Below, piece by piece: positions 55,721 to 64,000 of a stretch of DNA of 64,000 nucleotides; within the stretch, counting starts at the first letter, position 1, and the number at the start of each line of letters is the position of its first letter. Origin of the DNA: Brachionus plicatilis (Eukaryota > Rotifera > Eurotatoria > Ploima > Brachionidae); contig QEOQ01000573.1 of NCBI GenBank assembly GCA_010279815.1, positions 366,141 to 430,140 of the forward strand, in the 5' to 3' direction. Below the pieces are notes generated by a model, which did no database searches, was not told the DNA's origin, and saw nothing but the letters and a program-made list of their open reading frames with translations. The position numbers were made by a program, and so were the translations under genes.

Positions 55721-55970
55721 TGACTTTTGAATGGTATTTGATTAAATCTCTCTGCAAAATGCTAAATAATGTAAAAAACATGCTGAATATTAGAAAAGGC
55801 TCTGCAAAAACTCTGCAATTTTGCAGGAAAATGCATGTCATTAAAAAGTATTTAATTCAACTTCGCAATTTAATTGCAGAGTTTTTGCAGAGCCTTTTCT
55901 AATATTCAGCATGTTTTTTGCATTATTTAGCATTTTGCAGAGGGATTTAATCAAAAATTTTATTCTTGTA
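55721..55970. mobile_element. Fold-back MITE (family of 22974-23197)
   Basis: Arms of about 82 bp (55739-55822 and 55870-55951) are almost perfect reverse complements. They contain CTCTGCAAAATGCTAAATAA, CATGCTGAATATTAGAAAAG and GCTCTGCAAAAACTCTGCAA. It stands where the 5' coding part of copy T should be. Confidence 0.82.
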
Positions 55971-56124
55971 ATTAAAATTTTATTTAATTTTTTTTTCATA
56001 AATTATGAAATTTTTTAAAATAATTTTTTATAATAACTTTTTATATTCTACTTTTTTTCTTTTTTTATACTTGTCCATGGGACTTTAATTTTAATAAATA
56101 ATAAAAATAATAAATAATAATAAT

Positions 56125-56862
56125 AATTATATCGATGAAAGCTTTGCTAGTTTAAGAAGAGAAGTTGATCTTCGTAGAGAAGAAGTCAAAGCTATGATAA
56201 TTAAAAAGACTGATAATTATCATGATGGTTTGATGAAAAAGATTGACATGGAAAGAGATCTAAAATTAAAAGAACTAGTGGAAAAAATTAAAAAAGCAGA
56301 GTCATTAGATTTGGCTAGCTTCAAAATTGATGAAAATTTAGATATTAATTGTAATCCTTCAGAAAAAGTAAAATAAAAATTGACAAAGATATCAGTTTGG
56401 TTCAAAATATTCTAGATGATTTAAACGAGCCTAATTTTAAGCTTGCCGATTGTAATTATTATATTGATATTGATATTGAAAATTTATTTGGAAAGCTTTA
56501 TTCAAAGGGAGATACAATTCAATTAATTATTAATGATTTTTCTCAATCATATGATAGAAAAAAATTAAGAATAAATTCAAAAAAATAGAGAAATAGGACT
56601 TTATTTGTTTTGTAATTCAATGGAAGAATCAAGTGAGTTTTCGGTAAATGTGACTACAGAGCTTTCACTATTGAATAAATCTAATTCAAAGAAAGACAAA
56701 AGTTACAAAAAAGAATATTTATTCACCAAAAATGATCAAATATGGGGATATCCTAAATTTACAACCATGAGCGAATTAATGAATCCATTAAACGGATATT
56801 ATGATGCCAATGAAGACTCAATTACTCTGAAAGCAGTATTAATAATTAACAGCATTTTGTAA
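56125..56862 (+). pseudogene. 5'-truncated coiled-coil/MATH pseudogene (copy T)
   Basis: Begins at the coiled coil (NYIDESFASLRREVDLRREE) without a zinc module. A frameshift lies near 56375 (at SEKVK), and the frame resumes at VQNILDDLNEPNFKLADCN and LFGKLYSKGDTIQLIINDFS. The FRNFEW strand is deleted around 56586. It ends with LFCNS-like MFCNSMEESSEF, ELSLLNKSNSKKDK, YPKFTTMSELMNP and DSITLKAVL. Closest to copies H and O. Confidence 0.75.
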
Positions 56863-57462
56863 GATTTAAGTGAACAATCACTAAAGAGCTCTTCAAAATG
56901 GGAAAGAAATAGAGAAAAAAAGCGTAAAGGCTAAAGATCGACCAGTGTAGAAATCAAAAGGAATAACCTTATTGCCACAAGGAACAAATATTGAAAAAAA
57001 AATATTTTTCAAAATAAAAATTATTGTGTGGTAGATTTTAGCATTTAAATAATATTTTATAAAATTAAAGTTTAATTTAAACAAAACTAAAATCATTTAT
57101 TGTCATATATTATGGCATTTTAGACAAAAAGTATACTGAAAACGTAACCCAACAATATTTTCCATTTCTTTTCTCGTTAGTTTTCTTTTGACAGGAATTA
57201 AATTCATAGTAAAAAAATGCAATTGAAATTTTTAATTTTCAATTAGACTTAACAAAGAATATTTTAAATAAGTAAATTGTTGAAATTATTATTAATTTAT
57301 ATAAAAAAAATAAAGAGAATATTTTTTATAAACAAAAACATGGTAAATAGATAAAGTTTACATATATTAATATACTATTATTTAGTATTTATTTCAAAAA
57401 ATTACGCCAGCTTTGGCGATGATAACTATTTTTGTATACAATGTGGAATTTTAAAATAAAAA
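56863..57462. repeat. Duplicated flank (matches 23560-23930)
   Basis: GGGAAAGAAATAGAGAAAAA, AAGATCGACCAGTGTAGAAA and CGTAACCCAACAATATTTTC repeat the region downstream of copy F. No gene; the short minus-strand frame at 56893-57096 is flank. Confidence 0.6.
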
Positions 57463-57827
57463 TTATTTTTTTGGATTTTTTTGAGATAATTTAGCATATA
57501 TAACTGTTGTTACAGTAATATAGTCTTCATTTAAATCATAATATCCATTCATTGGATTCATTATTTCATTTATTTTTATAAATTTTGGAAAACCATAACC
57601 GTGAGTTTTTTACTCAAATGATTTTTTGAAAATTCCATTTAAGTCTTTGTTTGGATCATATTTATTTAAAAGCGAAAGCACTACATTGGTATTTATAAGA
57701 AATTTTTTTGATTTTGTTGATGAATTACAATGAATTATACTGGACATTGAAACTTACCATTGCTGTAAAAAATGTCTTTGTATTTGGCAGAAAAACCACA
57801 TGGCAATGAAATGCTTATATCATCCAT
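57463..57827 (-). pseudogene. Internally deleted zinc/MATH pseudogene (copy U)
   Basis: Starts as a normal family member ([25 protein letters not shown]). At CPV it jumps, by a deletion of roughly 700 bp, to the middle of the MATH domain (VIHQQNQKNF). It ends KFIKINEIMNPMNGYYDLNE and SQKNPKK. Stops lie at the junction and near 57610. The upstream flank is intact and of type 1, so the promoter may still be present. Confidence 0.75.
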
Positions 57828-59002
57828 TTTGTCACCATGATCATATTAATTAAAAATCATGTATTGTTTTAAATAATTTGAAAGAACTTTTGAATCAAAA
57901 CATTTTTATTTTAAGGCTTAAAGATTGGCAATTAGTTTTGCCTTTAGGAAATTTTTTAAGTATTTAAGTATTTAATTTTTAAGAAACGAAAAGCTTTAAA
58001 TTAATTTTTGTACTAATCTAAAATTAAATTTAATTATTCAGCTTAAATTAGATATGAAAGGATAAGACCAATGTTAAAAATTAAAAATTAAATGTTTTAT
58101 AATTTGATGTATTTGAAAATGTATTATTTAACTTAACTTGTACTTTACTTCTCCTAAATTTTAATTTCAGTTTGTTCCAATTATAAATTTTATGTAAATT
58201 TTCACAATTTAAGTTTTGTTGTCAAAGCAATGTTTTTGTCAGAAATTGAGTGTGAGACAGATAGAGTTCCCGTTCTGTTATCTTCTGGCTCAATTAATTT
58301 TTTATTCAATCTCTCTATTGTTATTTTTTCTAAATTAATTTTATTTTTTAAATTTTTTAAATCTGCTATCAATAAAGCCAAATATTATTTTTTTAAAATA
58401 AAAATAACGTCAAATATTTTATTTAATTATTTTATTTGCAGTTTGAAAATAATACCATATAATTAATTATCAATTAAGGTTAATTAATTTTCTAGGAATA
58501 AAATACGTTTGGCCAGATACTTGAAAAACAAAAATTAAATTCTAAATTTTTCTGATAGAAAATCTTTTTTGATCACTCATTTCTTTGATATATTTTTTTC
58601 AAAATTTTCTCATCATTCTTTATTTATTTTATGCTTAATAAAATTTAAATAATCTAGCTTTAAGTAGTAATGAGAATCCATTTTAACTTAAAAAAATTCA
58701 TTAAATAAAATCCAAGTAAATATAAATTGAATGTCAAGAATTTTACAAGTGTTCAAATTTTGAATGGAACCTCAATGAGAAGTATGAAAATTTAACATTG
58801 TGCATTGATGATCATCATTTTTTAGGAGGAGAATGTGATCAATTAACGATAAATCATCATTGAATTTGACAATAAAAATTATTCACTCACAAGAAATTGC
58901 TAAATTTTACATTTAAGTTTTTGTTTTTATGGTCATTTTTTTCGAAAATTTTGATTCTAATTTTAAATAATTATTTTAAATAAAATAATTAAAATTAGCT
59001 AG
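57828..59002 (-). repeat. Type 1 5' flank of copy U and spacer
   Basis: 57828-58690 matches the upstream regions of F, K and N (ATCATGTATTGTTTTAAATA, GGCAATTAGTTTTGCC, GTGTGAGACAGATAGAGTTC). 58700-59002 has no recognised content. Confidence 0.6.
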
Positions 59003-59235
59003 TTGAAATGTCAAGTTTTTTTGTCATATCCGTGGTATTTTCAATTTTAAGATCCATTATCTCTTTCTCTAAGGATGGAATTTGCTGAATTCTTGTATTA
59101 AATTCTTTCAATTTTGTTTATATTTCCTCTTCCATGATTTTAATTAAATCCTCATAATATTCATCAATTTTTTTATCAACTATTAATTTGGTTTCCTCCC
59201 GACGAATATCAAGTTGATTCTTTAAATTTCGTTTT
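59003..59235 (-). pseudogene. Coiled-coil fragment of the cold-shock-type copies (copy V)
   Basis: The minus strand reads [35 protein letters not shown], a stop, then IPSLEKEIMDLKIENTTD. This most resembles the coiled coils of copies A and D, which carry cold-shock domains. Neither the zinc module nor any C-terminal domain remains. Confidence 0.65.
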
Positions 59236-60428
59236 GTTTACAAGAATAAATTTTTAAATAAATTTTATTTTCCAAATTAAAATTAAATTTGATTTAAATT
59301 TTAGTTATTAAAATTTTAAATAGCACTTTGTGTTCTTCAGTATGGCCGAAATGTGACTCATTAAAAGTCAATGTAACATATTGATAGTGAAAATTTTGAT
59401 CATGAAATCGCTGATCCCCGAATTGCTGATCATTATTATATGATCTAAAAATTAAAATGTATTTTTGAAGAATATTTAAGAAGAATGTTTTGAAAATTTA
59501 AATGTTTTATTGTCGTAGAGAAACGTTTTTGAGTACGTTTTTGAGGCTCAAAACGTACCCAAATTTATAAAATTCAATTTTATTTTATTGTTTTTTTAAA
59601 TTGTTTCGTTCCAATTGTTATAAAAATTGTGTAATTTAAATAAGTCTTTATTTTGAAACTTAACATTTCGGAATCCGGGTCCGTATTTTAGGCATTAAAA
59701 ATCCGGAAAAAAAATCCGTGTTTTAAGTACCTAATCCGGTGATCCGGCGAACTTTTGAAAAAGGATTGTCATTTCTAAGCAAGATTGGCCGCTTGAAATT
59801 TGATCAAAAATTTTACTTTGCTGAGATTTACTATAAAATATGTTAATTTGAATCGAAGCGAGAGCTAAAATCAAACTTTTTATTTTAAATGTATAATGTT
59901 TAAAAGGTTATGTTTATACTTCTTTTTTTAGACTTAGGAACTTCTTTTTTTTTAAAAAAAAGAATGAAAAATTGGCAATTTATTATTTTTAACTAAAATT
60001 ACTAAAAAAAAATGTTTTCCTAAATTTGAATAACTGATATTATTCTTATTAATTTTTCTAAATCATATTAAAATTATATATTGAACATTATTTTACTTAA
60101 AAAAGAAACAAAAAATCAAACTTAATCTATGATTTTTGTTTACAAAAAGGTCTCAATACAAAAAGAACTAAATATTATTTCAAGAAAAAGTGAAAAATGA
60201 AATAAAAATAGGTCGTTAACACTTGCATATCATATATTTAATAAAAAATATCACTTTTTTAATAAAAATTACCATAAATTTATTAAATCATAATAAAATA
60301 ATATATTGCATAATATTTTTAATAGATAAACCACAAAAAAATATATTTATTACCAAATTTAATAAAAAAAGATCAATTAAAAAAAAATATACCAAAAAGA
60401 ACAAAAAATTACTCAAATTTTTTTATAA
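59236..60428. other. Intergenic stretch with small palindromes
   Basis: No gene. A palindrome GTACGTTTTTGAGGCTCAAAACGTAC lies at about 59533-59558. An unusual run of TCCGG/CCGG motifs lies at 59675-59745 (ATCCGGGTCCGTATTTT, AATCCGGTGATCCGGCG), which may mark a transposon end. The frame at 60223-60432 is low-complexity. Confidence 0.4.
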
Positions 60429-60681
60429 CTAGTTACTTTTTTTTTGTTTACATTTATTTGTTGGACAAAAATAATATAATTTTTTTTGTAAAGGCTTACC
60501 ACACGTTTCGCACACTTTCAGTAGTTTTTTGTCGCTTGCTACTTTTTCCTGGAACTGATTCATCTACGTCGAATATCAAATTTTCTTCTGGTTCTCTTAG
60601 ATCAGACGGTTGAATTTGAAGACTTTTTAGAGTTTTAGCAGGAGCACCTCTTTTTTTGTTGTTATGTATCGGCAAATCCAA
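60429..60681 (-). pseudogene. C-terminal remnant of a SWIM/MULE-type transposase with zinc ribbon
   Basis: The minus strand reads LDLPIHNNKKRGAPAKTLKS, the basic tail found after SWIM fingers in Mutator-like transposases. An acidic linker follows. After a frameshift near 60525 comes VCETCGKPLQKKLYYFCPTN with KCKQKKSN and a stop, a CxxC...CxxxxxC ribbon. There is no ATG at the beginning (TTG only), and the upstream catalytic part is missing. Identification is by motif style. Confidence 0.5.
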
Positions 60682-60857
60682 GCATTATACATTTTATTTA
60701 TTTATTTGTTTTCTGTACCGAGCTAAAGCTCCTTCAGAATAAGTTAAAAATAAAATTGAAATAAAATAAAAATAAAATTAAACTTAATAAAATGAGATAA
60801 AAAAAAGAATCAAAATAAAGTAAATAAGCTAAAAAAATGAAAGTTGAAAAGACATAA
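60682..60857. other. AT-rich spacer before the mariner element
   Basis: Low-complexity AATAAAATAAA sequence. CTAAAGCTCCTTCAGAATAA resembles CTAAAGCTCCTTCAAAATTA near 5089 inside the piggyBac-like element. Confidence 0.35.
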
Positions 60858-62308
60858 CGGGTGGCCAAAAATGGTTGTCTTTAAATTCATTAAGAAAAAA
60901 AATGGTGAACGGACAATGATATAATAATGAAATTTTGAGGGTTTACAGTTTTTTTTCTTTAGTTTCTGAAATTGATTTTTTTTAATAAAACTTTCTTTTA
61001 AAAATTAGTCCACTTTGGCCTACTAATTGACCCCTACCTGCGACCTAAGTTGTCCTCATTAATCACCGTATAAAAGTTGCGAGTTTTATATATCATTTTG
61101 TAGAGAATTTTTTTATGATTAAAATGAGCTATAGATTGTTTTATTCCGTCTAGTTTTCGAGAAGATACAATCAAATAACACCAAAAAATGGCCATTTTTC
61201 TAAAATGTAAAAAACTTGGGTGTTTTATGTTTTTATCGAATAACTTTTGATTTATTTATGGTATTATCTTACAATTTTGAACACATATATAATTGAATTT
61301 AAGCTTTTAAATAAATAACTTTATAAAATAAAATTTTTTTTTATAGTCTTGATTTTCAGTATTTTTTAACAATGAAAACAATGGAAAGTTACTGAATAAA
61401 ATACCTGATTTAAAAGCTTAAAGTTTATCCTTTATTTTGATATAAAATATTTGATAGTGGCCTTGTCCTAATATGAAAAAATATATACAGAAAAATTTGA
61501 ATTATTTTTTTATTTAATTAAAATTATTTGTAACAATATTCCCCTTTTGCTTCTTCAACACTCCTCACTCTTTGATTAAAGCATCTTATTGACTTTTCAA
61601 TATTTTCTTTATTTACCCGTCCGACACCTCTTTTAATTTCCTCAATAAATTCTTCCCTATTTGAGAATTTGTTTGGCCTCATTTTTGATGCTACTTCGTT
61701 CCAAAAAAAGTAGTCACATGGATTTAGATCTGGCGAATTCGGTGGCCAATTTGATTTTCTGATAAATTTGAAAAAATTTTTCTCACACCATTTTTGACTG
61801 GTATTTGATGTATGAGGTGTAGCACCATCCAGTTGAAAAACCCATTGATTAGTACCAAAAATTCGCAGTCCTTCTCTCTTAGCAAATGGTAGAATTCGAC
61901 GCTGATAATACAACGAATTAATTGTATTGTCTAAAATTTTTTAAAAGATTTTTAATTTATATAAATAATTTTATAATTTGTACTTTTTTCAACGAAGAAT
62001 GGTTCAGTAGTACCTTTTTCCGTCAATCCTATCCACACCATTACAGAAAGAGGAAATTTTGATGTTCCATATAATCCTTAAAAATAATTCTTCAATTTAA
62101 GATCAAAGTTTAAAAAAAAAATAATAAGATTTTTTAACCTCCTTTTTTGTCAGCTTCATATACGCGATACTGCATAAACTCGATGATTTTGTTTATTTAG
62201 ACCACCGTCTACCGTGAACGGAAAAAGGTGCTACTGAACCATTCTTCGTTGAAAAAAGTACAAATTATAAAATTTTAATTTTATAATTTGGCATTTTTGG
62301 CCACCCGT
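60858..62308. mobile_element. Tc1/mariner (maT-like) element, rearranged, TA target duplication
   Basis: The terminal inverted repeats ACGGGTGGCCAAAAATG (60858-60874) and CATTTTTGGCCACCCGT (62292-62308) are perfect over 17 bp. Each is flanked by TA (60856-60857, 62309-62310). Transposase pieces lie on the minus strand. The inner 5' side has an inverted duplication: 61975-62025 and 62218-62268 are reverse complements (TTTTTTCAACGAAGAATGGT and its complement). The element has therefore folded part of its own transposase gene back, and the original 5' coding end is gone. Confidence 0.85.
61524..62217 (-). pseudogene. Broken maT-like transposase
   Basis: The 129-codon open part (61524-61913) carries the second and third catalytic residues, VFQLDGATPHTS and WPPNSPDLNPCDYFFW. 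The two Asp are 37 residues apart, a DD37D-like spacing as in maT elements. Upstream pieces in other frames supply LYGTSKFPLSVMVWIGLTEK (near 62015-62080) and TVDGGLNKQNHRVYA (near 62170-62215), the region around the first Asp. Short intron-like gaps or frameshifts separate them, and the N-terminal DNA-binding domain is replaced by the inverted duplicate. It is not functional as it stands. Confidence 0.75.
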
Positions 62309-62351
62309 TATATCGGAATAGATTGTTACATGTGGCACATGTTTAAATAGT

Positions 62352-62906
62352 TCAAGTTTTAAGAAAAAAAGAAGAAATAGTATGGTAGCAATTACACAAT
62401 GGAGTTGGGTTTACAATATATCTTGATTCGAAACCTTCTTTGTATTCCTTAACCAGTCTTTCAACCAATGGAATAGAATGACTCAGTCCAATCCCAATAT
62501 ATCTCTCACTCAATTCAAAAAGCCGATTCGAGACTGTTAGTAATTTTGGTTTATTAAAAGCCTCATGATGCACGATGTTGGAGGGAGTATTACATTTTAA
62601 CCTAAGAATAGATCTGACTGCTGTATTCTGAATTGCTTGTAGTTTTTTGATATTATTTTCTGAAAATGAATTTAGGCAAGGAAAAGAATAGTCTAAGATT
62701 GAACCGACTAAAGATTTATATAAATTTCCTAGTGTGTTTTGATTGAGACCCCATTTTTTGTTTGACAATATCTTAATAATGTTTAGTCTTTTGTTGCAGC
62801 GTTCTTTAATTTCGTCTACCAGTATATTAAAGATTAACAAATTCAAAAACTTTATTAAAGAAAAAAAAGCGAAACAAAAACAAAAACAAAAAGCACACTT
62901 CTCCAA
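62352..62906 (-). pseudogene. LINE C-terminal region remnant
   Basis: The frame carries the post-RT region of a non-LTR retrotransposon: ERCNKRLNIIKILSNKKWGL, YKSLVGSILDYSFPCLNS, KKLQAIQNTAVRSILRLK, VSNRLFELSERYIG. The RT core is missing. The first 35 residues (FCFCFCFAFF) come from an unrelated AAACAAAAAC-rich junction, so the start Met is accidental. It differs in sequence from the LINE at 45344-48521 and represents another family. Confidence 0.7.
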
Positions 62907-63330
62907 GGTAATTTTCGAAGCTCACTCTCATGCTTTTTGGATGAAATTTTACATCCTAATAGCTGGTGAGATTACCTTTCGAACGCTTCTTTTTTTTATT
63001 CGATTTTATACGTCCGTTATCGTTTTTAATCAATTGTAAATACCAATCAATTAAAACGTATTTTTTTAATTTTTAATTATTCATCGCTTTCAATAATTTA
63101 TTCAAACAATCGAGACACGACATTAAGATTGTCTTTAGAATTCAGTTCGTGTGCAAACTGATTTTTGGTAACTTTAAATTAAATTACCATAATTTTTTCT
63201 AATAATTTTTGTACATAAATTAATTTTATAATTGTTAAATATTTATTTTATTTTATTTTTGCCCTGATTTACATTTTATATAATTTTTTTTTGAATTTTT
63301 ATATTTTATTTTTATTTTTATTCCTTTAAA
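62907..63330 (+). other. Presumed 5' UTR of the right-edge LINE
   Basis: Contains no ORF of interest and leads directly to the LINE start codon. Its left border abuts the truncated LINE tail in head-to-head orientation. A T-rich stretch occupies 63230-63325. Confidence 0.4.
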
Positions 63331-64000
63331 ATGCCTAAAATTGCTCTTTCAAAACAACATATTTGTAACAACTGCCAGAAAGAATATTCTTATAAAGCTT
63401 GGTACGACAAGCATATTGAAACTTGTAACCTCAAAAGGAAAGATAAAACTTGTAAAAAATCTGTTTCTACGGTGAAAATAAATAATAATTTTCAATGTTT
63501 AAATTGTTCAACTTTTTTCAATGGTAAAAAAATCTTTAATGATCATTTAAAAATTTGTAAATCAGTCTTAATATCTGGGGATTTACTTAATGAGTTCAAT
63601 TTTTCTGATGAGTATTTTAATGAGTCTTTTAAAATACCCAGATATGAAAACTATATTGATAGACTTGATGATTTTTGTAAAAGCTATTCTAATAATTTAA
63701 AGATTTGTCATTTAAATGTAAACTCACTCTTTCTAAAAGTTTTTGAAATTAGTAAACTTCTGGACTTGAACTTATTTGACATTGTTTGTTTAAATGAAAC
63801 AAAGCTAGACAATACTATTCCTGATTCATTTATAAAAAAACCCTCTTACAAAACTGTCCGGAGAGATAGGATGAGAAATGGGGGAGGTATAATGGTTATT
63901 GTCAAAAAGCATCTTACTATTTCAAATTGTCATATTTCTGATGATTTTGAAATGATTAGTTTCAAGATCAATTCGAAATCAAGTTGTTTAAACGTTGTTT
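63331..64000 (+). CDS. LINE polyprotein start: two CCHC zinc fingers and endonuclease, cut by window end
   Basis: Open for 223 codons from ATG at 63331 to the window edge without a stop. Two zinc knuckles of identical spacing CX2CX12HX3C come first: CNNCQKEYSYKAWYDKHIE-TC and CLNCSTFFNGKKIFNDHLK-IC. After a linker the APE-type endonuclease begins: KICHLNVNSLFLKVFEI, VCLNETKLDNTIPDSF and RMRNGGGIMVIVKKH. The N (LNVNSL) and E (NET) catalytic positions are present. The reverse transcriptase should lie beyond the right edge. Because its stop is outside, ORF callers that require a stop miss it. It may be a complete, young copy. Confidence 0.85.
   Translation, partial: MPKIALSKQHICNNCQKEYSYKAWYDKHIETCNLKRKDKTCKKSVSTVKINNNFQCLNCSTFFNGKKIFNDHLKICKSVLISGDLLNEFNFSDEYFNESFKIPRYENYIDRLDDFCKSYSNNLKICHLNVNSLFLKVFEISKLLDLNLFDIVCLNETKLDNTIPDSFIKKPSYKTVRRDRMRNGGGIMVIVKKHLTISNCHISDDFEMISFKINSKSSCLNVV

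Noticed and set aside
60223..60432. Ile/Lys/Asn-rich frame of 69 codons
   Set aside because: Composition is that of random AT-rich DNA and no motif is visible.
62743..63039. Plus-strand frame of 98 codons
   Set aside because: Antisense to the LINE remnant in its first part and A-rich junction sequence afterwards.

Overview
The window is strongly AT-rich eukaryotic DNA. It has spliced genes with short GT-AG introns, an Argonaute gene, a secreted chitinase with a peritrophin-type chitin-binding tail, two nuclear tRNA genes, LINE retroelements and many small DNA transposons. This fits a small invertebrate animal. A monogonont rotifer (Brachionus-like) is my best guess from base composition and protein style, but the sequence alone does not prove it.

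Layout. 1-3766 (minus): six exons of an Argonaute gene that runs off the left edge. 3.9-6.7 kb: a dispersed repeat and a piggyBac-like element carrying a palindromic polypyrimidine satellite. 7.9-8.9 kb: the first member of an unusual gene family, ending in a Y-box-type cold-shock domain. 9.9-10.9 kb: tRNA-Gly(CCC) and tRNA-Asn(GTT). 11.6-13.4 kb: a seven-exon GH18 chitinase. 14-59 kb: a cluster of about 20 intact, broken or truncated members of the same family on both strands, mixed with LINE, hAT, Mutator-like and fold-back elements. 60.4-64 kb: transposon relics, a rearranged mariner (maT-like) element, a LINE tail and the 5' part of another LINE with two CCHC zinc fingers.

The family is the most interesting content. 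Each complete copy is one exon. It starts with a small four-cysteine module (C-x17-C-x2-C-x9-C, beginning LPCGF and containing CPxC) that looks like a shortened RING finger. A charged coiled coil follows, and then usually a MATH (TRAF-like) domain. Two copies carry a Y-box cold-shock domain instead of the MATH domain (7948-8865) or after it (17902-19314). Two copies have the zinc/coiled-coil unit twice. Exchanges occur at a common hinge (LFGxL...WKEExK), so the locus seems to shuffle modules. Five copies are open (7948, 24229, 38250, 43998, 52413). At least three more are spoiled by one stop codon each, and one by a 2-bp frameshift. Large duplicated blocks, including 5' flanks of up to about 1 kb, show that the cluster grew by segmental duplication and decays by birth and death. 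MATH-gene expansions in nematodes are linked to ubiquitin-ligase adaptors and rapid evolution. A role here in protein or RNA surveillance is only inference.
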